A stretch of 64,000 nt of DNA from DASUAO01 sp046484625 (GTDB taxonomy: Bacteria > Actinomycetota > Acidimicrobiia > IMCC26256 > PALSA-555): the NCBI GenBank assembly GCA_046484625.1, contig JAWOIO010000192.1, forward strand, positions 1-64,000. Reading direction: 5' to 3'. Both the position numbers and the translations under genes were made by a program. The notes below the pieces were generated by a model, which saw nothing but the letters and a program-made list of their open reading frames with translations, had not been told where the DNA came from and ran no database searches. Below, in pieces: positions 44,593 through 52,987 of the stretch (the stretch's first letter is position 1; the number at the start of each line of letters is the position of its first letter).

Positions 44593-44832
44593 GTGGCGCC
44601 CGACGTGAACCTGCTCGACGGCGGTGCGGAGACCACCCGCACGGTGATCGGGTTCGGCACGCACTTCTGCCTTGGTGCGTCGCTTGCGCGGCTCGAGATC
44701 CGGGTGATGTTCGAGGAGCTGCTCCGCCGCGTCCCCGACATGGAGGTTGCGCCAGGTGCCGAGCCGACGAAGGTGCCGTCGGTGTTCGCGTGTGCCTACG
44801 ACGCGATCCCGGTGCAGTTCACGCCTTGCTGA
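44593..44832 (+). pseudogene. Cytochrome P450 remnant with internal deletion
   Basis: This 79-codon open frame begins 'VAPDVNLLDGGAETTRTV', which matches the P450 I-helix (the Gly-Ala-x-x-Thr-Thr oxygen-binding turn), then passes directly to 'GFGTHFCLGASLARLEIRV', the heme-Cys loop and L-helix, and ends with a normal P450 C-terminus. In intact P450s these two motifs are about 100 residues apart. The N-terminal half and the ExxR helix are missing, so it is a decayed gene with an internal deletion. Its end overlaps a convergent membrane-protein gene by 14 bases. An intact P450 lies 1.3 kb away. Confidence 0.82.
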
Positions 44833-45136
44833 AGCGGTCCGAGGCGCGCTCGTAGCACCAGATCGCGGCCGCGAGCAGCGCGAGCCCGACCAGGATCACG
44901 ATGATCGCTGCGAGCCCGCCACCGATCCCCCACGACGAGCGGGCGGAGTCGGCAAGGCAGGTACCTCCTTGCTTCCCGATGAGCGGTCCGAACGCACGGA
45001 GCGCGATGGTCTCGCAGTCGGAGGAGATCGTCCCGACGAGGATCGATATCCCCGACCAGGCCCAGAGGAGTCCGGTGATCGTCAGCCAGGCGATGCCGAC
45101 CCCGACGGCCACCCGAGTCAGCCAGCCCTCCCGCAC
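44819..45136 (-). CDS. Two-pass membrane protein of unknown function
   Basis: This 105-residue protein has transmembrane segments at about residues 8-35 and 68-93, separated by a loop with two cysteines (Cys41 and Cys60) that could form an extracytoplasmic disulfide. No family recognised. Its 3' end overlaps the P450 remnant. Confidence 0.65.
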   Translation of the reverse strand: MREGWLTRVAVGVGIAWLTITGLLWAWSGISILVGTISSDCETIALRAFGPLIGKQGGTCLADSARSSWGIGGGLAAIIVILVGLALLAAAIWCYERASDRFSKA

Positions 45137-45222
45137 GAGCGCTCCGATCCCTGGACGTCCTGTTGTTGCTGCGAGGCACGCTATCGACGGTCGCCCTCAC
45201 CTGTCGAGGGCCGGCGTCGAGA

Positions 45223-46098
45223 TCACGAGAGCCGGTTGGCGGCGGTGACGACCGCGTCGAGGAGCTCCGGGGTCACGAGTGCGGCACCCTCGGGTGAGAA
45301 GTGTCCACCGTCTCTCGGGCGGAGCTCGACGTCGCCGATGACCGTCGGGCACGACCCGCCGGGACAGACGATCGACGAGAGTCGGACCACGGTCACCATG
45401 TCGGCGTGGCGCGCGGCGACCCGCGCCAGGAACCGCTCGTACTGGCGCACGTCCTGGGCGTACTGAAACCCTTCGGGGGTCAGCGCTTGGATCCAGTCGG
45501 CCGGCGGCGCATGGGCGACGACGACGACGCTCCGGACACCGGCCGACTCCAACGCATCGAGCGCACGCAACCACAGGTCGAAGGTGGCGGCCTCCCATTC
45601 CGGTGTCCCGAACGCGAGGTTCTCGTCGCCGAGGAGCAAGCCCGCGATCTCCCACGACGACAGGATCACCGCAACTTGCGCGTCGCCGAGCTCGTCATCG
45701 AGCACCCGCCGTTCGAGTGACTCGCAGTCCGTCGGTCCGATCACCGTCCCGTCAGGGGCTGTCGGTCGCCCCTCGAGGACCCGGCAACCGATCTTGGGTG
45801 CGTTGACCCAGGAGAGGCCACGTGCCGACGCGAGCTCCGCCATCGGGTCCGCGAGGTTCGACGCGACGGAGTCGCCGGTGAACCAGTAGCGCTCGAACGG
45901 CGGGGGGAGCGGTGGGGGGAGCGTTGTCGTGGGAACGGTCACCGGCTGGAACGGGCGACGCGAGGCGCTCCGAGCGCTGTCACCGCCACCATCGACGGCC
46001 CACAGCCCCGCTCCCACCGCGAGGACGAGCAGCAGCAGGATGCCGGCGATCGCGACCGTGCGTCGGCGTCCCGCACGCCTGCGCGCGCGGCGGATCAC
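45223..46098 (-). CDS. Membrane-anchored SGNH-hydrolase-like protein
   Basis: This 291-residue protein has an Arg-rich N-terminus and one transmembrane helix (about 15-35), a Pro/Thr linker, then an SGNH domain with 'WFTGDSVASNLADPM' (nucleophile Ser block) and 'RPRDGGHFSPEG' (Asp/His block). It shares 'CPGG.CP' and the DGGHF end with the SGNH half of the acyltransferase at 26452-28419, so it may work with a partner acyltransferase on envelope glycans. ATG overlap (4 bases) joins it to the upstream P450 gene. Confidence 0.82.
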   Translation of the reverse strand: MIRRARRRAGRRRTVAIAGILLLLVLAVGAGLWAVDGGGDSARSASRRPFQPVTVPTTTLPPPLPPPFERYWFTGDSVASNLADPMAELASARGLSWVNAPKIGCRVLEGRPTAPDGTVIGPTDCESLERRVLDDELGDAQVAVILSSWEIAGLLLGDENLAFGTPEWEAATFDLWLRALDALESAGVRSVVVVAHAPPADWIQALTPEGFQYAQDVRQYERFLARVAARHADMVTVVRLSSIVCPGGSCPTVIGDVELRPRDGGHFSPEGAALVTPELLDAVVTAANRLS

Positions 46099-47372
46099 CC
46101 TGTGCGTCGTGGAACGACCGGCGTGAACGTCGCGGGCATGCGCTTGATGCCGTTGATGAAGTTGGACTGGAGGTAGGCCGGCTCGCCGCTGATCTGGAGG
46201 TCGGGCAGCCGGGTGAGCAGCTCCTCGAACATGACCTTGATCTCGCGCCGGGCGAGGTGGGCGCCGAGGCAGAAGTGCGGGCCACCGCCCCCGAAGCCGA
46301 GGTGCTCGTTGGGGTCACGACGCAGGTCGAAGGCGTAGGGGTCGTCGAACACGCGCGGGTCGCGGTTTGCCGTCCCGTACCAGATCGCGACCTTCTCGCC
46401 TTCCTTGATCGTCTGGCCGTTGATCTCGGTCTCGGCGGTCGCGCACGTCCGCCGGAAGTGGATCACCGGGGTGGACCAGCGGATGATCTCCTCGACCGCG
46501 GTGGGCGCGAGGCCCTCGAAGTCCTCGAGCCACGAGGCGCGCTGGTCGGGATGGTTCGTGAGCGCCAGCATCCCGTGGCTGATCGCGTTGCGGGTGGTCT
46601 CGTTCCCCGCGACCACGAGCAGGACGAAGAACGAGCCGAACTCCTCCGGGGTGAGGCTGTGCCCTTCGACCTCGGCCTGCGCGATCTTCGTGGTGATGTC
46701 GTCGCGCGGGTTCTTCAGCCGATCGGCCCGCAGCTCCTGGGCGTAGCGCCACAGCTCCTGGGACGCGGCGAACGCCGCTGCGATGTCGCCGCCGTAGTCG
46801 GGGTCGGCGGCGCCGAGCACGATGTTCGTGTTGTCGTAGATGTAGCGGTAGTCGGACTCGGGGATCCCCATCATGTCGCAGATGATCTGCAGTGGCAGGG
46901 CCGCCGCGACCTCGTCGACGAAGTCGCACTCGCCCTTCTCGGCGATCGCGTCGACGATGGCGCGGGCACGCTCGTGGACGCCCGCCTCGAGCGACGCGAC
47001 CTGGCTCGGGGTGAAGCCACGGTTGACGATCAGGCGGAACCGCGTGTGGCGGGGCGGGTCCATGTTGATCATCGACCCGAGGTACTCGTAGACCTCCGGG
47101 GGGAAGTCGGGGATGTTCGTGCCCTTGCCCGAGATGAACAGGTCGGGGTGGCGGCTCACGTGCTGCACGTCGGCGTGGCGCGTGACCATCCAGTACCCGG
47201 GGCCCGGCACGATCCCCGCGATCTCGGGCTCGGTGTGCCAGGAGACCGGGCGCTCCTCCTGGAGCTTGGCGAGCATCCCCGGGATGTCGTCCCGGGACCA
47301 GAGCGCCATGTTGCCGAAGTCGATGTCGTCGACCGCGAGGTCCGTGGTGGGTGTCGTGGCCATCGGCGACAC
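46095..47372 (-). CDS. Cytochrome P450
   Basis: This 425-residue soluble P450 has the I-helix 'LLVVAGNETTRNAISHG', ExxR in 'AVEEIIRW' and the heme loop 'FGGGGPHFCLG' with the axial Cys. It resembles actinobacterial CYP families that oxidise steroids, terpenes or fatty acids, but the substrate is not predictable here. Start is GTG 47372; ATG 47363 is an alternative. No ferredoxin gene is adjacent. Its upstream region contains a palindromic element shared with the lhr gene promoter region. Confidence 0.92.
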   Translation of the reverse strand: MSPMATTPTTDLAVDDIDFGNMALWSRDDIPGMLAKLQEERPVSWHTEPEIAGIVPGPGYWMVTRHADVQHVSRHPDLFISGKGTNIPDFPPEVYEYLGSMINMDPPRHTRFRLIVNRGFTPSQVASLEAGVHERARAIVDAIAEKGECDFVDEVAAALPLQIICDMMGIPESDYRYIYDNTNIVLGAADPDYGGDIAAAFAASQELWRYAQELRADRLKNPRDDITTKIAQAEVEGHSLTPEEFGSFFVLLVVAGNETTRNAISHGMLALTNHPDQRASWLEDFEGLAPTAVEEIIRWSTPVIHFRRTCATAETEINGQTIKEGEKVAIWYGTANRDPRVFDDPYAFDLRRDPNEHLGFGGGGPHFCLGAHLARREIKVMFEELLTRLPDLQISGEPAYLQSNFINGIKRMPATFTPVVPRRTG

Positions 47373-47412
47373 TCTAGAGATCGTCAGCGCCCCGCGGGGC
47401 GGTTCCTGCGAA

Positions 47413-47492
47413 CTTCTCGTGACCGATTCGGCCCCCGTGTGGGTTCTGGTGACCAGATCGGCCGCGTCGAGGGCCTATCACGTCACCAGAAC
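47413..47492. repeat. Palindromic element plus half-copy in the P450/lhr divergent gap
   Basis: Perfect 11-base arms GTTCTGGTGAC (47443-47453) and GTCACCAGAAC (47482-47492) flank a 28-base centre that holds a small GGCC/GGCC stem. A second half-site CTTCTCGTGACC..GATTCGGCC (47413-47432) repeats the left arm with a few changes. It occupies much of the 165-base divergent gap. It may be an operator or a member of the dispersed palindrome family. Confidence 0.7.
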
Positions 47493-47537
47493 GGGTTGGC
47501 CGTCGAAGGTGTCGTACCCAGGGGCCAGAATGGGCCG

Positions 47538-50500
47538 GTGACCTCGCTCGGGACCCGGCCCCCCGCCGCCGGCCAGCTCCGACTCGGCGACCCCCGCGCG
47601 GACCAGGATCTCGAGCCCGACGTCCCGGACGCCGGCTTCCACCCCGCCGTCGCCGAGTGGTTCCGGCGCCGCTTCCCCGACGGTCCCACCGAGCCCCAGG
47701 AGCGGGGCTGGCCCCACATCGCGGCCGGCACCGACACGCTCATCGCGGCGCCCACCGGGTCCGGGAAGACACTGGCCGGGTTCCTCGTGTGCATCGATCG
47801 CCTGTACCGGGCGCATACCCGAGGCGAGGAGGTCGCCGACGTCGCCCGGGTGGTCTACGTCTCACCGCTGAAGGCGTTGGCCGTCGACATCGCCGAGAAC
47901 CTCACCGGTCCCTTGCGCGAGATCGCCGAGATCGCCGCCGAGCTCGGAGTCGACGCGCCCGACGTGCGAGTCGCGGTGCGCACCGGGGACACCCCGGCGT
48001 CGCAACGGGCCGGGATGCTGCGCCACCCCCCGAGCTTCGTCGTCACCACTCCGGAGTCGCTGTACCTGCTCGTCACGAGCGCGAAGAGCCGTGAGATGCT
48101 GCGCACCGTCGACACGGTCATCGTCGACGAGATCCACGCCGTCGCCCGCGACAAGCGCGGCGCGCACCTCGCGCTCACCCTCGAACGGCTCGAGGCCCTC
48201 TGCGACGTGCGTCCGGTCCGCGTGGGCCTGTCCGCGACCCAGCGCCCGATCGAGACCGTGGCCCGCCTGCTCGTCGGCGCGCGCCCGCTCCCGGCGATCG
48301 TCGACGCCGGGCACCTGCGCGACCTCGACGTGGCGATCGAGCTCCCCGACGGCGAGCTCGAGGCCGTGATCTCGGCCGAGCAGATGGCCGATGTCCTCGA
48401 CCGCATCGCCGCCCTCGTCGGCGAGCACCACACCACGCTCGTCTTCGTCAACACCCGCCGGATGGCCGAGCGCATCGCGCACCAGCTCGGCGAGCGGATC
48501 GGCGACGACGTCGTTGCTGCGCACCACGGCAGCCTCTCGAAGGAGCGCCGCCACCGGATCGAGGGGCGCCTCCGTGCCGGCGACCTCAAGGCCCTCGTCG
48601 CGACCGCGTCCCTCGAGCTGGGCATCGACATCGGCCCGGTGGAGCTCGTCTGCCAGATCGGCTCGCCGCGCAGCATCGCCACGTTCCTGCAGCGGGTGGG
48701 CCGGTCGAACCACAGCCGGGCCGGCACCCCGAAGGGCCGCCTCTACCCCCTCACGCGCGACGAGCTCGTCGAGTGCACTGCCCTGCTCGCGGCCGTCCAC
48801 GCGGGACGTCTCGACGCGATCGTGCCGTCGCGCGAACCGCTCGACATCGCGGTCCAGCACGTCGTCGCCGAGGCGGCCGCCCGCGAGTGGCGCACCGACG
48901 ACCTCTTCGCACTCGTCCGCCGGGCCGCGCCCTACACCGAGCTCACGCGAGAGCGCTTCGACGAGATCATCGACCTGGCTTCGAACGGCATCCAGACCGG
49001 CCGGGGCCGCCGCGGTGCGTACGTCTTCCACGACGCGGTGAACGGCGAGGTCCGGGGGCGCAAGAGCGCCCGCATCGCGGCCACCACCTCCGGGGGCGCG
49101 ATCCCCGAGACCGGCGACTACCGGGTCGTCATGGAGCCCGACGACACGTTCATCGGCACCGTGAACGAGGACTGGGCCGTCGAGTCGATGGCCGGCGACA
49201 TCTTCCTCCTCGGCACCCACTCCTGGCAGATCCGACGCGTCGAGGCCGGCGTGGTCCGGGTGCGCGACGCCGGCACGGCCGCGCCCACGATCCCGTTCTG
49301 GATGGGCGAGGCACCCGCCCGCACCGCCGAGCTCTCGGCCGAGGTCTCCGAGCTGCGTCGCCGGGTCGACGAGATGCTCGACGCGAACGACCCGGACGGC
49401 GCCCGCGCCTGGCTCCGCGAGTCGGCAGGCGTCAGCGCCGACGCCGCCGCGATGATCGTCGACTACCTCGCGGTCTCCCGTGCCGCGCTCGGCGCCATGC
49501 CCACCCAGGACCGCATCGTCCTCGAGCGGTTCTTCGACGAGACCGGTGGGATGCAGCTCGTGATCCACTCCCCCTACGGAGGACGGATCAACCGTGCCCT
49601 GGGGCTCGCGCTGCGCAAGAAGTTCTGTCGCACCTTCAACTTCGAGCTCCAGGCCGCGGCGAGCGACGACGCGATCGTGCTCTCGCTCGGCCCCCACCAC
49701 AGCTTCCCGCTGGAGGAAGTCCCTCGCTACGTCACCAGCGCCGGGGTCGAGGAGACGCTGCGCCAGGCGATCCTCGACTCGCCGATGTTCCTCTCACGCT
49801 GGCGTTGGAACCTCAACCGCTCGCTCGTGGTGCTCCGGTTCCGCAACGGTCGACGGAACCCGCCGCCGATCCAGCGGATGGAGTCGGACGATCTCATGGC
49901 CGCGGTGTTCCCGCAAGCGGCGGCCTGCCAGGAGAACATCACCGGCCCGATCGAGATCCCCGATCACCTCCTGGTGCGCCAGACCATCGCCGACACCCTC
50001 CACGAGGCGCTCGACGTCGACGGCGTCCGCGATCTGCTCGTGGGCCTCGAGTCCGGGGCCGTCGCGACGCACTGCGTCGACACGACCGAGCCATCGGTGC
50101 TCGCCCACGAGATCCTCACCGCTCGGCCGTACGCGTTCCTCGACGACGAGGAGCTCCAGAACCGCCGGACCAACGCGGTCACGCTGCGTCGCGGGCTCTC
50201 GGTCGATCTCGCCTCGATCGGGGTGCTCGACCCCGAGGCCGTCGACCGGGTGCACGCCGAGATCACGCCCGAGCCCGCGACCGCCGACGACCTCCACGAC
50301 CTCGTGGCGTCCCTCGTCTGTACGCCGGCGCGACCCGAGTGGGCCGCGCTGTGGTCCGAGCTCGTCGAGCGCGGCCGGGGCCAGGTGCTCGACGTCGACC
50401 GCGCCCGCCGATGGTGCACCACCGAGCAGGTCGACGCGGCCCGAGGGGCGCTCGCCGGAGACGACGACGCGCTCATCCGTCTCACGCGCGGCCACCTCGA

Positions 50501-51794
50501 GATCGCGGGCATCACCACCGTCGAGGAGCTGAGTGACCAGCTCGCGATCGCGCCGACGCGGCTCGCGATCGCGCTCGCGGTGCTCGAGCAGGAGGGAACC
50601 GCCCTCCAGGGCCGGTACCGACCCGGCGCCGAAGGACCCGAGTGGGTGGCCCGCCGGCTGCTCGCCCGGATGCACTCGTACTCGCGCGGCGCGCGGCGCG
50701 AGCGGATCGAGCCCGCAACCGCCCAGGACCTCATGCGCTTCCTGCTCCGGTGGCAGCACATCGCGCCCGGAACCCAGCTCGACGGCACGGCCGGGCTCGT
50801 CTCCGTGATCGAGCAGCTCCAGGGCCACGAGGCGCCGGCCGTCGCGTGGGAACCGGAGCTGCTCACCGCCCGGATGCGCCGGTACGACCCGTCGTGGCTC
50901 GACCGGCTCTGCCACGAGGGCCAGGTGGCATGGCTGCGCCTCACCCCCCGCGCCCGGGACGACGCCGACGGCCCGTCGGGTGCCCCGTCGAAGGCGACCC
51001 CCATCACCGTCGTCTTCCGCGACGACCTGCCGTGGTTGCTCGAGGCCGCCCGCGGCGACGCACCGCCCGCCGAGCCCACCGTCGGCGCCACCAGCGAGGT
51101 CATCGAGACGTTGCGCGCCAGGGGCGCGTGCTTCGCGGGTGATCTCGCCGACGCGACGCGCCGACTCCCCGAGGACATCGAGCGCGCGCTCTGGGACGGC
51201 GTCGCACGCGGGCTCGTCACCAGCGACGGGTTCGCCTCGATCCGGGCGCGCATGGCCGGCCGACGACGCGCCGACGACGCTCGACGGCTGTCGAGGCTCG
51301 TCCGGGGCGGCCGCGGCCCGGGTGTGGCGCCGGGGCGTTGGTCGCTCGTCGACGCCCAGAGCCACGACCGGCCGAGCCGCGACCGGCCGAGCCACGACCG
51401 AGAGGAGCTCGCCGAGGCCGTCGCCGAGCAGCTCCTGAACCGCTGGGGCGTCGTGTTCCGCGACCTCGCCGTGCGTGACTCGCTGCGGGTCCCGTGGCGC
51501 GAGGTGCAGTGGGCGCTGCGGCGGCTCGAGGACCGGGGCCTGGTGCGCGGGGGCCGGTTCGCGACCGGGTTCACCGGCGAGCAGTACGCGCTCCCGGCGG
51601 CCGTCGAGCAGCTCACGCACGTCCGCAAGCAGCCCCGTACCGGGGAGCGGGTCACCGTGAACGCGGCCGACCCGCTCAACCTCGTGGGGCCCATCGTGCC
51701 CGGACCGACCGTGCCGTCGGTCCGCACGCGGACCGTCACCTACGTCGACGGCGCCGCCACCGACACCCTGGAGGCCCTGCCCGGCAAAGGGTGA
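47538..51794 (+). CDS. lhr: Lhr-family DEAD/DEAH helicase
   Basis: This 1418-residue superfamily-2 helicase is the long Lhr type linked to DNA repair in Actinobacteria. Motif I 'APTGSGKTLAGF' (71-82), motif II DEIH (197-200), motif III 'LSATQRP' and the domain-2 motifs 'TASLELGIDIG' and 'QRVGRSNHS' are present. The Lhr-core winged-helix and beta-barrel region follow, and a long C-terminal extension holds further winged helices. GTG 47538 is the first start that is not upstream noise. Near the end a 15-bp tandem repeat encodes a HDRPS-type linker. Confidence 0.93.
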   Translation: MTSLGTRPPAAGQLRLGDPRADQDLEPDVPDAGFHPAVAEWFRRRFPDGPTEPQERGWPHIAAGTDTLIAAPTGSGKTLAGFLVCIDRLYRAHTRGEEVADVARVVYVSPLKALAVDIAENLTGPLREIAEIAAELGVDAPDVRVAVRTGDTPASQRAGMLRHPPSFVVTTPESLYLLVTSAKSREMLRTVDTVIVDEIHAVARDKRGAHLALTLERLEALCDVRPVRVGLSATQRPIETVARLLVGARPLPAIVDAGHLRDLDVAIELPDGELEAVISAEQMADVLDRIAALVGEHHTTLVFVNTRRMAERIAHQLGERIGDDVVAAHHGSLSKERRHRIEGRLRAGDLKALVATASLELGIDIGPVELVCQIGSPRSIATFLQRVGRSNHSRAGTPKGRLYPLTRDELVECTALLAAVHAGRLDAIVPSREPLDIAVQHVVAEAAAREWRTDDLFALVRRAAPYTELTRERFDEIIDLASNGIQTGRGRRGAYVFHDAVNGEVRGRKSARIAATTSGGAIPETGDYRVVMEPDDTFIGTVNEDWAVESMAGDIFLLGTHSWQIRRVEAGVVRVRDAGTAAPTIPFWMGEAPARTAELSAEVSELRRRVDEMLDANDPDGARAWLRESAGVSADAAAMIVDYLAVSRAALGAMPTQDRIVLERFFDETGGMQLVIHSPYGGRINRALGLALRKKFCRTFNFELQAAASDDAIVLSLGPHHSFPLEEVPRYVTSAGVEETLRQAILDSPMFLSRWRWNLNRSLVVLRFRNGRRNPPPIQRMESDDLMAAVFPQAAACQENITGPIEIPDHLLVRQTIADTLHEALDVDGVRDLLVGLESGAVATHCVDTTEPSVLAHEILTARPYAFLDDEELQNRRTNAVTLRRGLSVDLASIGVLDPEAVDRVHAEITPEPATADDLHDLVASLVCTPARPEWAALWSELVERGRGQVLDVDRARRWCTTEQVDAARGALAGDDDALIRLTRGHLEIAGITTVEELSDQLAIAPTRLAIALAVLEQEGTALQGRYRPGAEGPEWVARRLLARMHSYSRGARRERIEPATAQDLMRFLLRWQHIAPGTQLDGTAGLVSVIEQLQGHEAPAVAWEPELLTARMRRYDPSWLDRLCHEGQVAWLRLTPRARDDADGPSGAPSKATPITVVFRDDLPWLLEAARGDAPPAEPTVGATSEVIETLRARGACFAGDLADATRRLPEDIERALWDGVARGLVTSDGFASIRARMAGRRRADDARRLSRLVRGGRGPGVAPGRWSLVDAQSHDRPSRDRPSHDREELAEAVAEQLLNRWGVVFRDLAVRDSLRVPWREVQWALRRLEDRGLVRGGRFATGFTGEQYALPAAVEQLTHVRKQPRTGERVTVNAADPLNLVGPIVPGPTVPSVRTRTVTYVDGAATDTLEALPGKG
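51360..51404 (+). repeat. Three 15-bp tandem repeats in lhr
   Basis: Three in-frame copies of AGCCACGACCGGCCG (the third diverged) encode a Ser-His/Arg-Asp-Arg-Pro linker between winged-helix parts of the helicase. The unit keeps the frame. It probably forms a flexible charged linker. Confidence 0.8.
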
Positions 51795-52006
51795 GCCCCG
51801 GCCTCGTCGGGACTCGCTCCGACTACTGCCCGAGGCCCGCTGGGCGGCTGCGACGCTCACCGCCGCATTGGGAGCCACTCCCGGTCGGTCCAGTGGTCAA
51901 CTCGCCCGGATTCGCCACGCTCAGTGGCTCATACCACGGAGAGCGTTCTACACTGCCGCTCTGGGCGCCACGGCTCACCGAGCCGGGCGGGGAGGTTGGC
52001 ACGGCG

Positions 52007-52939
52007 ATGGCCGGGCCGCGAGTGATCGGGTCTGACGACGCGGGATCCGGCGCGCCTGCTCCGGCGTCCGCACGGACGGCGGACTTTGTCCCGAGCGGTC
52101 GCTCCAACAACAACGGCGACCCCGACGGCAACGGCCACCCCAACGGCACCACGAACGGCAACGGCGCGGCTCCCACCGACGCGGTCATCCGGGTGCTCCA
52201 CCCCGACTCCCCGACCATCCCGGCCCCGCCCGGACCCGCGCAGCCGATCGCGTGGCTCGCACCCACGGACCCCTCGTTCGTCGTGTTCCGGGACGACCTG
52301 CGCGACGACCTCTACGACGACCTCCTCGACGACCTGGCCGACGACCTACGAGACGACCTCCGGGACGACCTCCGGGACGACCTGCGTCAGGTTCTCCGGG
52401 TCGACCTGCGCCACGACCTCCGCCAGGATCTCCGAACCGACCTCGATGCGGACCTCGAGGACCTGCGCGAAGACCTGTACGAGGAGATCGACGACCTCCG
52501 CGACGACGTGTTCCTGGACGGGGATGACAGGCCGGCGACCGTGCTCCCGGCGGCACACTTCCAGACCGGACCCGAGACGGAGCGCGCCCGGGCCCACCGA
52601 GTCGCGTTCCTCGCGGCATCGGTGCTGACCCTCATGATGATCGCCGCGATCGTGCTCCTGTGGCAGCGCGCCGAAACCGCTCAGATCATCGCGGCGCGCC
52701 CGGAGGCGCCCGTCGTCGCCCCACCCGATCTCGACAACGCCATCGCCAACGTCGAGCGCCTCGACCAGCAACTCCTCGGGCTCCTCTCCGTCAGCGCATC
52801 ACCCGCGGCGCCCAGCGATGTCGCGGTGCAGATCGAAGCGCTTCGCGTCGAGCTCGCCAGCGTGCGCGGATGCCTGCTGGCCGTGCGACGCGCGGTCGAC
52901 GACGGCGTCGACACCGCGACGGCCATCGAGTACTGCTGA
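52007..52939 (+). CDS. Membrane protein with a DDLR tetrapeptide-repeat helix
   Basis: This 310-residue protein has three parts. Residues 1-94 are disordered (Asn/Gly/Pro-rich, with NG repeats). Residues 95-169 are about 18 tetrapeptide units of the form x-Asp-Leu-Arg. A single transmembrane helix (about 199-219) follows, with a C-terminal coiled coil containing two Cys. The repeat has Leu every fourth residue with alternating acidic and basic partners, so it should form a long charged helix. GGGGAGG lies 9 bases before ATG 52007. The region between lhr and this gene is a 212-base gap with no other gene. Function unknown; the helix could be a spacer or a partner-binding rod at the inner membrane face. 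Confidence 0.75.
   Translation: MAGPRVIGSDDAGSGAPAPASARTADFVPSGRSNNNGDPDGNGHPNGTTNGNGAAPTDAVIRVLHPDSPTIPAPPGPAQPIAWLAPTDPSFVVFRDDLRDDLYDDLLDDLADDLRDDLRDDLRDDLRQVLRVDLRHDLRQDLRTDLDADLEDLREDLYEEIDDLRDDVFLDGDDRPATVLPAAHFQTGPETERARAHRVAFLAASVLTLMMIAAIVLLWQRAETAQIIAARPEAPVVAPPDLDNAIANVERLDQQLLGLLSVSASPAAPSDVAVQIEALRVELASVRGCLLAVRRAVDDGVDTATAIEYC
52289..52513 (+). repeat. About 18 degenerate 12-bp repeats (DDLR units)
   Basis: The DNA shows a 12-base period built on GACGACCTSCGG, most regular between about 52341 and 52385. The repeats diverge toward both ends at the DNA level while keeping the Asp-Leu pattern, which suggests selection on the protein and not only recent slippage. Confidence 0.8.
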
Positions 52940-52987
52940 CCAGATCACCTCGGGGTCCGTCGACCCTGAACCGAGCCCGAACAGCCG

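Noticed and set aside
45912..47537. 5' part of the long plus-strand frame leading into lhr
   Set aside because: It is antisense to the SGNH and P450 genes and has no helicase features; translation should start at GTG 47538.
49794..51878. A 694-residue open frame antisense to lhr
   Set aside because: Composition of a GC-rich shadow frame; the sense frame has complete helicase motifs.
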